Part shown: in pieces, positions 32,237 through 40,440 of the stretch
Layout: every line of letters begins with the position of its first letter
How positions within the stretch are numbered: position 1 is the first letter of the stretch
From: Chitinimonas prasina
GTDB lineage: Bacteria > Pseudomonadota > Gammaproteobacteria > Burkholderiales > Chitinimonadaceae
Assembly: GCF_030160395.1 (NCBI RefSeq)
Contig: NZ_BSOG01000002.1
Coordinates: 310,001 to 374,000, forward strand
DNA: 64,000 bases
Direction: 5' to 3'
Program-made: the position numbers and the translations under genes
Notes under the pieces: model-generated
Databases searched by the model: none
Seen by the model: only the letters and a program-made list of their open reading frames with translations
What the model was told of the DNA's origin: nothing

Positions 32237-33331
32237 TCAGCACCTCACTGGCTGGGTCCACCCATGCGCCACCGCCTGAAAGGCATTGATCAGCAATGCA
32301 TCGAAGCGGGTATCCAGGCCGCCATGGATGTCAAACACCGCCCTCAATGCACCACGGCGGTATTCCTCACCATCCAGCCCCGCCACCATGTCGTAGAACA
32401 TATCGGCACAGGCCAGCATCTGCGCGCCAGGATGCAGCCCACCTGAGCCGCTGCGCAAAGGAAAGCCCCGCCCGTCCGTCCATTGATGATGCTGACGCAC
32501 GATGGTGGCCGCCTCGTTACAGGTCGGGTCGGCGGCCAGCAGCCACTGAGCCGCCAATTCCGGATGCAAAACCCAGCTATCCCACAGCTCATCCTTGAGC
32601 TTGGGCGGGGCGGCAAAAAAGCTATTGGGCAGTGCCAGCATGCCCACATCGTGCCAATACACGGCCAGCGTCAGCGGCCCCTCGGCCACGGGCTGGGGGT
32701 AATGCCGGTTCAAAGACAGCACAATCTCAAGCTGGGTAGGCACACGGCGCTGCCAGGCCGGGTAGCGCAATGCCAGCGCCTGAGCCAGTTGTTGGCCCAG
32801 CAACAAGGCTGGATTGTTCGCGGCTAACGGCGTCGGTGCACTGTCATCCCAGCGACTAGGCGCCTGCAATAGCTCCCCTGGATTATGTGCCGCCAGTAAT
32901 ACATGGCGCGCCGCCTGATCCGCCCTCCCCTGGCTGGTGGCTTCGCTCAACTCGTCTATGCTTGCCAGCAGGCCAGTCAATGGGGTGTCATCAAAATGGC
33001 GAGTACGCTGCAGGGTAAGCGCCATGTCTCGTACCCTGTCCAGGCTCTGTAGCACGGCCTCGGCGATCAGGGGTGTACACAATATCCTTCGCTCACGCAG
33101 TGCTTGCAGCACGTTTTCCAATCGATGCACAAAATCAGCAATCGGCTCGGCGCCGCAATAGGCAAAGTCACCCTTGATGCTATGCACATGGCGAAAGGCA
33201 CTAGCAACCAGATCCGGGTTCTCACGGAATCGCACCAATTGGTGCATATCATCTTCAAGCAATGGAAGCCTGTCACCCAATTCGGTCATAACATCCTGCA
33301 GTAGCTCGAAGTTGACCTGACTACTATCCAT
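32237..33331 (-). CDS. HPt domain fused to an HD-GYP-like domain
   Basis: A 364-residue protein. The N-terminal HPt domain has the phospho-histidine motif HVHSIKGD (His about residue 50). The C-terminal half resembles an HD-GYP phosphodiesterase: YWHDVGMLALP (about residue 227), HPELAAQWLL and QHHQWTDGRGFPL. The usual HDIGK lysine is Met and GYP is GFP, so activity against cyclic-di-GMP is uncertain. The ATG at 33331 follows GGAGAGG. Adjacent response regulator suggests a phosphorelay that ends in a cyclic-dinucleotide-related output. This domain pairing is uncommon. Confidence 0.8.
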   Translation of the reverse strand: MDSSQVNFELLQDVMTELGDRLPLLEDDMHQLVRFRENPDLVASAFRHVHSIKGDFAYCGAEPIADFVHRLENVLQALRERRILCTPLIAEAVLQSLDRVRDMALTLQRTRHFDDTPLTGLLASIDELSEATSQGRADQAARHVLLAAHNPGELLQAPSRWDDSAPTPLAANNPALLLGQQLAQALALRYPAWQRRVPTQLEIVLSLNRHYPQPVAEGPLTLAVYWHDVGMLALPNSFFAAPPKLKDELWDSWVLHPELAAQWLLAADPTCNEAATIVRQHHQWTDGRGFPLRSGSGGLHPGAQMLACADMFYDMVAGLDGEEYRRGALRAVFDIHGGLDTRFDALLINAFQAVAHGWTQPVRC

Positions 33332-33528
33332 GCTGCCTCTCCGTATTGGTTGTTCTTCAGCCTGCCTATGCCGCCTGAATGACCAGTTGCCTGCTGGAAC
33401 GAACTCCCGACTTAGCACCAGGACACTGCCCATCAGTATGGCACCATCGCCAACACACGCACGGTCGCCATGGAACTGCTCCAGTCAGCTTCTATAGTAA
33501 GACAAGGCATATCGCTAAGGAGACTACG

Positions 33529-34272
33529 ATGCGCAGCACCGCAATACTGATCGCACCCGCCATGTTTGCATTGGCTTTAGGGCAGGCAATAGCTGGTAAC
33601 TACACGGTAGGCGTGGAATCCAACGACTATCTCCCCATCTACAAGGGTGAAGGAGGCAACTACACCGGCTACGCGCGCGACCTGCTAGATGCGTTTGCCG
33701 CTAAGCATGGCCACCAGTTCAGCTACAAGCCCATGCCCATTGCTCGGCTATTTGATGAGTTCGCCGTGAAGAAATCACTGGACTTCAAATTCCCCGACAA
33801 CGCCATGTGGCAGGCCGATATCAAGAAAGGGGCAAATATCAGTTACAGCACAGGCGCAATCAGCGTCACTGAAGGGTTGCTGGTACTGCCTCCCAATCAG
33901 GGCAAGTCGCTGGCCACTCTCAAAAGCATTGCCACCCTGCGCGGCTTTACCCCCTGGCCCTATATGGCGCAGATCAAGAGCAAGGCCATCACAGTTAACG
34001 AAGCCAATACTGCCGATGCCGCTATCAAGATGGGCATCAGTGGTCGCGTGGACGGGGTGTTTCTCAACACCACCTCAGCCAGTTACATCATGGGCGAAGT
34101 GCTGAAGACCCCGGGTGTGCTGGTGCTCGATGACAAGCTACCCAAAGAGAAAAGTGAGTTTTCCTTGTCCAGCATTGCCCACCCCGAGGTCATCAAGCAA
34201 TTCAACGAATTTCTGATCAAGGAGAAAGACACGGTGAAAAAACTAAAGGCCAAGCACAGAATCGCCGAGTGA
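33529..34272 (+). CDS. Solute-binding protein family 3 protein
   Basis: A 247-residue periplasmic protein with signal peptide (RSTAILIAPAMFALALGQAI then AG) and an SBP_bac_3-type fold: YTVGVESNDYLPIYKGEGGN near the start, TGYARDLLDAFAAKHGHQFS and the C-terminal FNEFLIKEKDTVKKL. Family members bind amino acids or related small molecules. No ABC permease or ATPase gene is adjacent, so it may signal or serve a remote transporter. The ATG at 33529 follows a strong AAGGAG. Confidence 0.83.
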   Translation: MRSTAILIAPAMFALALGQAIAGNYTVGVESNDYLPIYKGEGGNYTGYARDLLDAFAAKHGHQFSYKPMPIARLFDEFAVKKSLDFKFPDNAMWQADIKKGANISYSTGAISVTEGLLVLPPNQGKSLATLKSIATLRGFTPWPYMAQIKSKAITVNEANTADAAIKMGISGRVDGVFLNTTSASYIMGEVLKTPGVLVLDDKLPKEKSEFSLSSIAHPEVIKQFNEFLIKEKDTVKKLKAKHRIAE

Positions 34273-34348
34273 CTCGCGCATAGGCTACCGCACGGCATAT
34301 TGATCCGCTCCAGGTCTACATGACCTGCTAGCTGCGTATCGCGCCCCC

Positions 34349-34630
34349 TTAGGCCTGCTTGAGTTTCGCCAGGATGGCAGCGGGCTCCTCCGTTACTGCC
34401 AGCGCTTCCCGCAAACGATTGAAAGCGCTGGCGGCCTCGTCCGGGTATTTGCCGAACGGGACCAGGCTGCTATGGCGCCACCCCGCTGCAGCCAGTGCAT
34501 CCTTGCGAAACTGCGAGCCCTGCACATCCCCCCCTGCTATCTGCAGCAGCGCCTGATCGATCAGCATATGGGGAAACGGATTACGCGACAGCATACTGAA
34601 ATGTGCGGCTTCTACAGGATCAAATTGCAT
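34349..34630 (-). CDS. Hypothetical protein
   Basis: A 93-residue protein starting MQFDPVEAAHFSMLSRNPFP with predicted helices and no membrane segment or known motif; the C-terminus is Ala-rich (EEPAAILAKLKQA). Such short proteins occur as conserved hypotheticals in related bacteria, but I cannot name a family. It is convergent with the upstream binding-protein gene and has no operon partner. Confidence 0.6.
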   Translation of the reverse strand: MQFDPVEAAHFSMLSRNPFPHMLIDQALLQIAGGDVQGSQFRKDALAAAGWRHSSLVPFGKYPDEAASAFNRLREALAVTEEPAAILAKLKQA

Positions 34631-34735
34631 GGCGCTACGCTCCTTGGCGATTGCTATCGTTGGCGGCATCCCGCCAGACCCGCTGACCCACACTACCCGG
34701 CAGCGCAGTTACAACCCGTCGCAGTCTGTTGCCCC

Positions 34736-34759
34736 TGCCGTTGCCGTTGCCGTTGCCGC
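34736..34759. repeat. Hexanucleotide microsatellite
   Basis: Three exact TGCCGT units plus one imperfect unit, in the gap between the hypothetical gene and the next binding-protein gene. Confidence 0.85.
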
Positions 34760-34941
34760 TACGCAGTGTTTTGTCAGTGACGCTTAATCTAAGCCCAGCT
34801 TTGCAGGTTTTTCCATGACTCGTTTATGAACCTGGGCCAAACACTGGTTTGTGGCATGCATCGGCAACGGTTTGCTATAAACATGGGCGGGAGCGCCATC
34901 AATGCCATCTGCTTGCCGGCGCCCGTCTCACCGGAGGTTGC

Positions 34942-35712
34942 GTGCAGATTGCCCCAAAAATACTGATCATCCTGGTTTGCTGCCTTGCGTGCCTACCAAC
35001 GCCAGCGGCACAGCATAAAGCGCTCAAGGTGGCCTTTGGCTTGGGACGCCCGCCCTTTGTGTATGAGGAGGCCGGTACTTGGCGTGGTTTTGAGCTGGAC
35101 ATCATGAGAGCAGCCATGCGTGAACTCGGCTACGAAGTGGACAATCACCACCTGCCCAACGCTCGCCTGTACATCGCCCTATCGGATGCCAGCTTTGCAG
35201 CTGCCGTAGCGGTGCAGCCCGAGCCCGGCGACAACAGCTGCTACAGCAGGGAAAGCATCAGCGAATACGTCAACGTCGCCATCAGCAAGTCCAGCCGCCA
35301 CGTCACACTCAACCGTGTGCAAGATTTGAGCAAGTATTCGGTTGCCGCCTGGCAGAAGGCGCATCGCAACCTGGGCCGTGAGTTCGAGGCGCTATATGGC
35401 CCCAATGCCGAAGGCCCGCACTTGGAACGCTATACCGAACTGGGGGATCAGGCTGCCCAGGTCCGACAGTTCTGGCTGAATCGGTTTGACGTACTGCTCA
35501 TAGATAAAACCATCTTTGCCTGGTACAGGCAGCAGCTACGCAGCAGTCTACCCACCAGCGAAAGCGTGGACATGCACCCGATTTTCCCGGGCCGAGCCAG
35601 CTACTATGTGGTTTTTCGCGACTGCAAGTTACGTGATCGCTTTGATCAGGCGCTGGCAAGGTTGAAGTCCAATGGGCGTTATCGCGCAGCCATTGATTCC
35701 TATCTGGAGTAG
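34942..35712 (+). CDS. Solute-binding protein family 3 protein
   Basis: A 256-residue exported protein. The GTG at 34942 follows GGAGGTT and gives a signal peptide (IAPKILIILVCCLACLPTPA then AQ). The mature part has FGLGRPPFVYEEAGTWRGFE and the family end IFPGRASYYVVFRDCKLRD. It resembles amino-acid-binding or quorum-type sensory periplasmic proteins rather than a transporter-bound one because no permease is near. It faces the two-component system with convergent orientation, so a sensory role is possible but not shown. Confidence 0.8.
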   Translation: MQIAPKILIILVCCLACLPTPAAQHKALKVAFGLGRPPFVYEEAGTWRGFELDIMRAAMRELGYEVDNHHLPNARLYIALSDASFAAAVAVQPEPGDNSCYSRESISEYVNVAISKSSRHVTLNRVQDLSKYSVAAWQKAHRNLGREFEALYGPNAEGPHLERYTELGDQAAQVRQFWLNRFDVLLIDKTIFAWYRQQLRSSLPTSESVDMHPIFPGRASYYVVFRDCKLRDRFDQALARLKSNGRYRAAIDSYLE

Positions 35713-35761
35713 GAAAGACCCTGCACTGGTCCAGCCCAATGCAGCGGCCAACAAACACCTA

Positions 35762-37138
35762 TTACTCTGCCCTGGGCCGACTCGTGCCCGCAACGGCTTT
35801 TGATCGCACAACCGGTGTGAAGTCCAGGGTGGCACACAAGCCTGGCTGTGCATCCGCCAACGCCAAGGTCCCACCATGCGCCTCCATGATTGCCCTCACC
35901 AGACTCAAGCCCAGGCCGCTGCCGGCGCTGCTACGGCTTTCATCCAGGCGTACAAAGGGTTCTAGTACGCGCTCGATGTCCTCAGTCGCAATACCCTCAC
36001 CGTGATCCCGTATGATCACCCCCCTGCCCTCCACCTGCACCACGATATCACCAGCGCCATAGCTCAAGGCATTCTCCAGCAGGTTGGCCACCGCCTGGAA
36101 CACTAGATCACGATCAATACGCCAGGTGGCCGGCATCCCACTGAAGTGTATGTGCCTGCCCATGTTCTCGGCGATAGGCTCATACAGTGAAATGGCATCA
36201 ACGACGAGCTCTGTCAGCTCAACTTCCTCCAATTGCAAGGCATAGGCACCCGCCTCCAGTCGGCCCAGCCGCAATACCGCCTGAAAAATGCGCAGTATGC
36301 TGTCTATATCCGCTGTCAGCGTCTCTACCCTGGCACGGGTACCCGCCTCCTGCGTTTCGCCTGCCAGCACCTCCAACTCGTTGCGCAAGCGGCTGATAGG
36401 ATGGCGCAAATCGTGGGCAATGGCGCTGGAGGTGGTGCGCGCATGCTCCATCAGCTTTTCCACCTGATCCAGCATCAGGTTGAGCTGACCTATCAGCGCT
36501 TCAATTTCATCCCGGCGACGGCTCTGTGGGATCCGCTCATCCAGGTGGCCACGGCGTATGCGCTCAGCCGTGGCGCTGATGTACCCCAGCCGCCGGCGCA
36601 GTGCCCGGGTAAACACCCACACGCCCCCCACAGAGACAAACAGCACAGCCCCCACCAGCAAGGCGTAGTTACGCCAGAGATGTTGGCCTACCTGCTCAAA
36701 AACCGCCCGTCGCCCCACCAGCAAACGCTGGTCCGCATACAGCAGAAAAACCACCGCAACGATGGTGTCACCTGTTGCAGGATCGATGAACTGCAAGGAG
36801 CTCTCATCCACCGCCTGCTCGGTGGTCGGCCAATAAGCCAGATTACCGGCCAGCTTCTTTCCCTTGGCATCGGTCAGCAGGTAGACCGCCACCGCCTCAT
36901 TGCCCATATCATCCAGATTGGCATTGGCACGGGCGGTCACCACCTCGATCAAGGCCTTGTGGCCCTGCAACTGGTAGATGGTTTCCAGCGCGGTCGTCTC
37001 CTCCCGCAAGGCTGCCTGAAACTCGCTGATCATGGCATTGCGCGTTTCGCGATAGCTAACGGCAGCAAACAGGGTCACCCCAGCCAGCATGAGCGTAGAG
37101 AGGCCGATGATGAACCAGGAAAAAGGACTAAGGCGCAT
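35762..37138 (-). CDS. Two-component sensor histidine kinase
   Basis: A 458-residue membrane kinase. An N-terminal transmembrane segment (FSWFIIGLSTLMLAGVTLFA) and a second one (LLVGAVLFVSVGGVWVFTRA) flank a periplasmic sensor. A HAMP region follows, then the HisKA box with the phospho-His (SSAIAHDLRHPISRLRNELE), and the ATPase domain with N box NLLENALSYGAGD, GEGI and GSGLGLSLV. The upstream gene on the same strand is an OmpR-type regulator, so this is the cognate pair. Stimulus unknown. Confidence 0.93.
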   Translation of the reverse strand: MRLSPFSWFIIGLSTLMLAGVTLFAAVSYRETRNAMISEFQAALREETTALETIYQLQGHKALIEVVTARANANLDDMGNEAVAVYLLTDAKGKKLAGNLAYWPTTEQAVDESSLQFIDPATGDTIVAVVFLLYADQRLLVGRRAVFEQVGQHLWRNYALLVGAVLFVSVGGVWVFTRALRRRLGYISATAERIRRGHLDERIPQSRRRDEIEALIGQLNLMLDQVEKLMEHARTTSSAIAHDLRHPISRLRNELEVLAGETQEAGTRARVETLTADIDSILRIFQAVLRLGRLEAGAYALQLEEVELTELVVDAISLYEPIAENMGRHIHFSGMPATWRIDRDLVFQAVANLLENALSYGAGDIVVQVEGRGVIIRDHGEGIATEDIERVLEPFVRLDESRSSAGSGLGLSLVRAIMEAHGGTLALADAQPGLCATLDFTPVVRSKAVAGTSRPRAE

Positions 37139-37162
37139 GGGCTGGTTGCAGTCTGGGCCCGG

Positions 37163-37849
37163 CTAGGCCTGTGGATCGCCCAGGCGATAGCCCGCACCGC
37201 GCACTGTGTGCAGCAGGGGCGGCAGGCCTGCCGGGTCGATCTTGTTGCGCAACTTGCTGATGTGCACGTCAATCACATTGGTGCCAGGGTCGAAGTGGTA
37301 GTCCCATACAGCCTCCAGCAACATGGTACGCGTCACTACCTGGCCAGCATGGCGCAGCAGGTATTCCAGTAACTGGTATTCACGGGGCTGCAGCTCCAAC
37401 GACACCCCTGCACGTTTGACGCTGCGCGAAAGCCGGTTTAGCTCAAGGTCAGCCAGGCGGAGCACATGTCCTTCCGGCTCGGCCTGCCCAGGGCTGCGAC
37501 GGGTAACCGCATCCAGTCTTGCCAGCAACTCTATGGTAGAAAAAGGCTTGACCAGATAGTCATCGCTGCCGGCGCGCAAGCCTTCCACCCTGTCATCTAT
37601 CTCGCCCAGGGCAGAGAGAATGACCACGGGCGTATGGATGCTGGAGGCGCGCAAGGTGCGCAGTATGGTCAGGCCATCCACCTTGGGCAGCATACGATCC
37701 AGGATGATGGCATCGTAGGTTTCTGTCGTGGCCAGAAACAAGCCCTCCCTGCCATCCTTGGCATGGTCGGCAATATGGCCTGTCTCACGCAAGGCCTTCA
37801 GGACGAACTCGGCGGTATCGGTTTGATCCTCGACCAGCAGCAGGCGCAT
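37163..37849 (-). CDS. OmpR-family response regulator
   Basis: A 228-residue regulator. Receiver domain (MRLLLVEDQTDTAEFVLKAL) has the phosphoacceptor Asp in IILDRMLPKVDG and Lys in VKPFS; the C-terminal winged helix (about residues 130-225) includes ELQPREYQLLEYLLRHAGQV and the recognition-helix region NVIDVHISKLRNKIDPAG. The sensor kinase begins 24 bp downstream and an exported protein ends 3 bp upstream, so three genes form one operon. Confidence 0.94.
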   Translation of the reverse strand: MRLLLVEDQTDTAEFVLKALRETGHIADHAKDGREGLFLATTETYDAIILDRMLPKVDGLTILRTLRASSIHTPVVILSALGEIDDRVEGLRAGSDDYLVKPFSTIELLARLDAVTRRSPGQAEPEGHVLRLADLELNRLSRSVKRAGVSLELQPREYQLLEYLLRHAGQVVTRTMLLEAVWDYHFDPGTNVIDVHISKLRNKIDPAGLPPLLHTVRGAGYRLGDPQA

Positions 37850-37852
37850 CGC

Positions 37853-38323
37853 TCAGACCTTGCCGTCGTTCAGTGTATCAGCGGGCTCCAGATCCGGCGC
37901 ATCCAGCCAGGGCAGCAGGTTGGCCACATAACCCTTACGCGCCTTGCTGTAGCGCTTCTTGAGCTTTTCGTCCGGCAAGGTCAGCGACTGTATGGCGCAG
38001 GACTGCTCCCCCACCTGCACCTTGTCCTTGCCTATCTTGATATGCCGACGGTCGGTGGTAACCTGGATAGTACGGGCACGCATCAACTCCTTGCAGCCCG
38101 AGGCCAGCGACAGACGCCAGACTTCTTCCTTGCCGGTCCACAGCAGTAGGCTGCTGGCATCCAGCGGCTGCCAGCCAAACAGGCGGGAGACTCGAATCTG
38201 CTGGCGGGATGGCTGAGATAGAACAGCACCGGCTTCTGCGGACTCTGTCACCGGCGGCGCCGCATTGGTACTGAGTGCGAGCAAGGCAGCCATGGTCCAT
38301 GGCAACGTCGCAACGTTAGGCAC
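37853..38323 (-). CDS. Exported protein, DUF6491-like
   Basis: A 156-residue protein with an N-terminal hydrophobic leader (LPWTMAALLALSTNAA). The segment LFGWQPLDASSLLLWTGKEE with a following Leu-rich stretch and a Cys near residue 80 (ASGCKEL) resembles DUF6491 proteins. Only 3 bp separate it from the response regulator, so it is the first gene of the two-component operon and may be a target or accessory of that system. Confidence 0.68.
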   Translation of the reverse strand: MPNVATLPWTMAALLALSTNAAPPVTESAEAGAVLSQPSRQQIRVSRLFGWQPLDASSLLLWTGKEEVWRLSLASGCKELMRARTIQVTTDRRHIKIGKDKVQVGEQSCAIQSLTLPDEKLKKRYSKARKGYVANLLPWLDAPDLEPADTLNDGKV

Positions 38324-38457
38324 GCGTGCTCTCCTTCACGGCGTCTTTATTTGTTTGAGTAGGTGTATTGTGCATGACGAGCGCAGTGCGACGGTAGTGA
38401 GGTGTCGCAGTGCTGTTTGTAGCAGATGGTTACAGGCCTGATCGCCATAAAAAGAGA

Positions 38458-38479
38458 GGGGGCTGGTTACCCAGCCCCC
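38458..38479 (-). terminator. Strong GC-rich hairpin
   Basis: Perfect 9-bp stem GGGGGCTGG/CCAGCCCCC with a TTAC loop. On the minus strand it is followed by CTCTTTTTAT, typical of an intrinsic terminator. It lies 265 bp after the GNAT gene; nothing convincing is encoded between them. Confidence 0.8.
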
Positions 38480-38744
38480 TAAGGCTCGTTGAACTCACAC
38501 CAGATATACGGGGACGCTTGTCTGTGTCGGTCAGGCGGCGGCGTCGGCGCATAACTAAGTTGGTGCGATCTTGACATGGGTGCTGTTGCAGCGTGCTTAA
38601 CGGCAGATTAATAAGAATTAATGTTCCAACGGCAGGCGCCACAAAACCTTGTGCGAGTTTGCCGTACCCGTGTGCCGTCTGCACTTTCACGCCCGGCCAG
38701 AAGCGCTTGGTCATGTCGTGTGCGCTTGCTTGAAGCCCGTCTGA

Positions 38745-39200
38745 TCAGCATTTACGGCTTGCCATGGCGAGCACCTCGGCATTTGACTCGCCCACCACAG
38801 TTTCGAAGCCCAAGGCACGGTAGACGCTCACTGCGGCGTGATTTCCCCGATAGACCCTCAGCTTGACCGCCTGGCCCGGGCTGATACGGTTGGCCTCGGC
38901 CAGCAGCAAGCGGCACAGCAACTTGCCCAGCCCCTGGCCGCGGCGCTGCGGGTCGATCAGGACACGTACCAGATTGGTAGTGCCATTGGCCTGGTTGAGC
39001 CATATCTGGCCGAAACCGAGCGGTGCGGCACCAGATTCTCCCATGCAGTAACTGTAGTGACCAGGTAGCTCCAGCAAGGCGGGGAACGTCGCCTGCGTCA
39101 GGGGAATGTGCTTGCTGGTGCCCGGCCAACCCTCTGCGATGGCCCAGTTGGCAATTTGGCTGTGTTCGATCGGCATTGGGGGTCGTAGGTTTGGATGCAT
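38745..39200 (-). CDS. GNAT-family N-acetyltransferase
   Basis: A GNAT enzyme of about 150 residues. Motif A is RVLIDPQRRGQGLGKLLCRL, and NHAAVSVYRALGFETV forms the C-terminal strand. The start is uncertain: ATG codons at 39200 and 39176 both lack good ribosome-binding sites; a longer frame reaches 39260 next to a degenerate repeat. Substrate unknown. It is followed by the strong minus-strand terminator at 38.46 kb. Confidence 0.8.
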   Translation of the reverse strand: MHPNLRPPMPIEHSQIANWAIAEGWPGTSKHIPLTQATFPALLELPGHYSYCMGESGAAPLGFGQIWLNQANGTTNLVRVLIDPQRRGQGLGKLLCRLLLAEANRISPGQAVKLRVYRGNHAAVSVYRALGFETVVGESNAEVLAMASRKC

Positions 39201-39248
39201 GGCCAGGTAGGCGCGGTCAGGGGCCAGCATTATGCCCCGCTGGCCATG

Positions 39249-39390
39249 GCGCTTGTTCAAAGTCTTTTCGCCGCGTCGCGGCCCGCTGGGCTCGCAATCT
39301 TTCAGTATGAGGGGCAGAGCGGGTAGTGGTACGAGCCTGCCTTGCCCATGTACTGCCTATTGCGCACGCCTAGGCCCGCATACCCGGCCA
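39249..39390. repeat. Degenerate copy of the MITE-like element
   Basis: The sequence GTTCAAAGTCTTTTCGCCGC followed by GTCG and a CGCAA..ATGA.GGGCA tract matches the left end of the element at 43.8 kb. No matching right end was seen, so it looks like an eroded fragment. It lies upstream of the GNAT gene. Confidence 0.5.
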
Positions 39391-39515
39391 GAACCGCAAC
39401 GCGGGTTTTTGTTGGCATCTCTCAATAGGGAAGCGCAGTCACCCGACTTGCAGCGATTGATCTGAGAGGAATCTCAGCTCGGGTTTCACACCAACACGCT
39501 CACAAATAGAATTCT

Positions 39516-39536
39516 GTTACCATGGTAACCTGGTAA
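39516..39536. promoter_or_regulatory. Palindromic operator candidate before the RHH-like gene
   Basis: Perfect 14-bp palindrome GTTACCATGGTAAC followed by a partial repeat CTGGTAAC, 23 bp before the ATG at 39559. The small RHH-like protein downstream is a natural candidate binder. Confidence 0.6.
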
Positions 39537-39558
39537 CTCAATATTGCGAGAGACCTCC

Positions 39559-39834
39559 ATGCCTGAATCCATCAAGCCCGCAACGATAGCCATCGAACGC
39601 ATCCAGACCGGCGTAAGACTCGAGAAGCGCCTGGTAAAAGTGCTCAAAGGCCTGGCCGAGTACAAGGAAATCACCCTGGGAGACCTACTCGAAGGCATTG
39701 TGCTGCACGCCTTCGAGGGCAAATGCGCCTTCTCGCCCGACACGCTGGAAATGATCAGCAAGTTGCGCGAAATATACGGCCTGGATCTGACCGCGAGCGA
39801 TAGCCATCAGTTGGTTGATCGGAAGGGAGAGTGA
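39559..39834 (+). CDS. Small RHH-like DNA-binding protein
   Basis: A 91-residue protein. The segment TGVRLEKRLVKVLKGLAEYK followed by EITLGDLLEGIVLHAFEG has the strand-helix-helix pattern of ribbon-helix-helix regulators. The start at 39559 follows GAGAGACC, and the longer ORF (39544) is less likely. The next gene, SRPBCC, begins 55 bp downstream; together they look like a small operon in which this protein represses its own palindromic promoter. Family assigned by pattern only. Confidence 0.7.
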   Translation: MPESIKPATIAIERIQTGVRLEKRLVKVLKGLAEYKEITLGDLLEGIVLHAFEGKCAFSPDTLEMISKLREIYGLDLTASDSHQLVDRKGE

Positions 39835-39889
39835 GTCCACCCAATGCAGTGACCATGTCTTGCCACGTCAACTCATGGAGAGCCTCACT

Positions 39890-40354
39890 ATGTCCACACG
39901 CATCGTTCGTACCCATCAAATTACGCTCGTAGCTCCAGGCCAATCCTGCCATCGCTTCTTTACCCCGGCGGGCGAATGCCTGTGGGTAGCAGGATGGCAG
40001 CCTCATTACCACTACCCCGCCAACGGCCAAACCGAGGCGGGCATGGTCTTCAGTACCGGCAGCGACGCCGAATACACACTCTGGTGCCTGGTCGATTTTG
40101 ACGAAGAACGCCTTTATTCACGCTATACCCGGCTCACCCCCGGATCTCGCAGTGGCATAGTCGAAGTGCAATGCCACGCCCGTGATGACCAAACCACCGA
40201 TGTCGTGGTGCGCTATACACTGACGGCATTGAGCGATGCCGGTCTTGCTTTGCTGAACGAACTCGACGAAGCAGCTTTCGCCGCCATGATAACGGGCTGG
40301 CAGGACGCTATCGGCAGTAACCTGCCACGGCTCTTGGCAGCTGAAATCGCCTGA
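39890..40354 (+). CDS. SRPBCC-family protein
   Basis: A 154-residue START/SRPBCC-fold protein (Bet v1-like, hydrophobic-ligand cavity). The beginning STRIVRTHQITLVAPGQSCH, then FFTPAGECLWVAGWQPHYHY and FSTGSDAEYTLWCLVDFDEE, recurs in a family that I associate with a neighbouring RHH gene. The ATG at 39890 follows GGAG. Function unknown; ligand binding or polyketide-like chemistry are typical of the fold. Confidence 0.8.
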   Translation: MSTRIVRTHQITLVAPGQSCHRFFTPAGECLWVAGWQPHYHYPANGQTEAGMVFSTGSDAEYTLWCLVDFDEERLYSRYTRLTPGSRSGIVEVQCHARDDQTTDVVVRYTLTALSDAGLALLNELDEAAFAAMITGWQDAIGSNLPRLLAAEIA

Positions 40355-40440
40355 GGCTAATCTGATTGCAGCCGTGCCGCCCGCTTACCGATCGGCACGG
40401 ACACCCACAGACCGGCAACAGGACAATCGGGGGATCAAGG

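Noticed and set aside
34736-34759. Hexanucleotide microsatellite as a phase-variation switch
   Set aside because: It is intergenic, three exact units only, and six bases would not shift a frame.
38430-38714. 94-residue minus-strand open frame
   Set aside because: It covers the terminator hairpin and shows no coding pattern.
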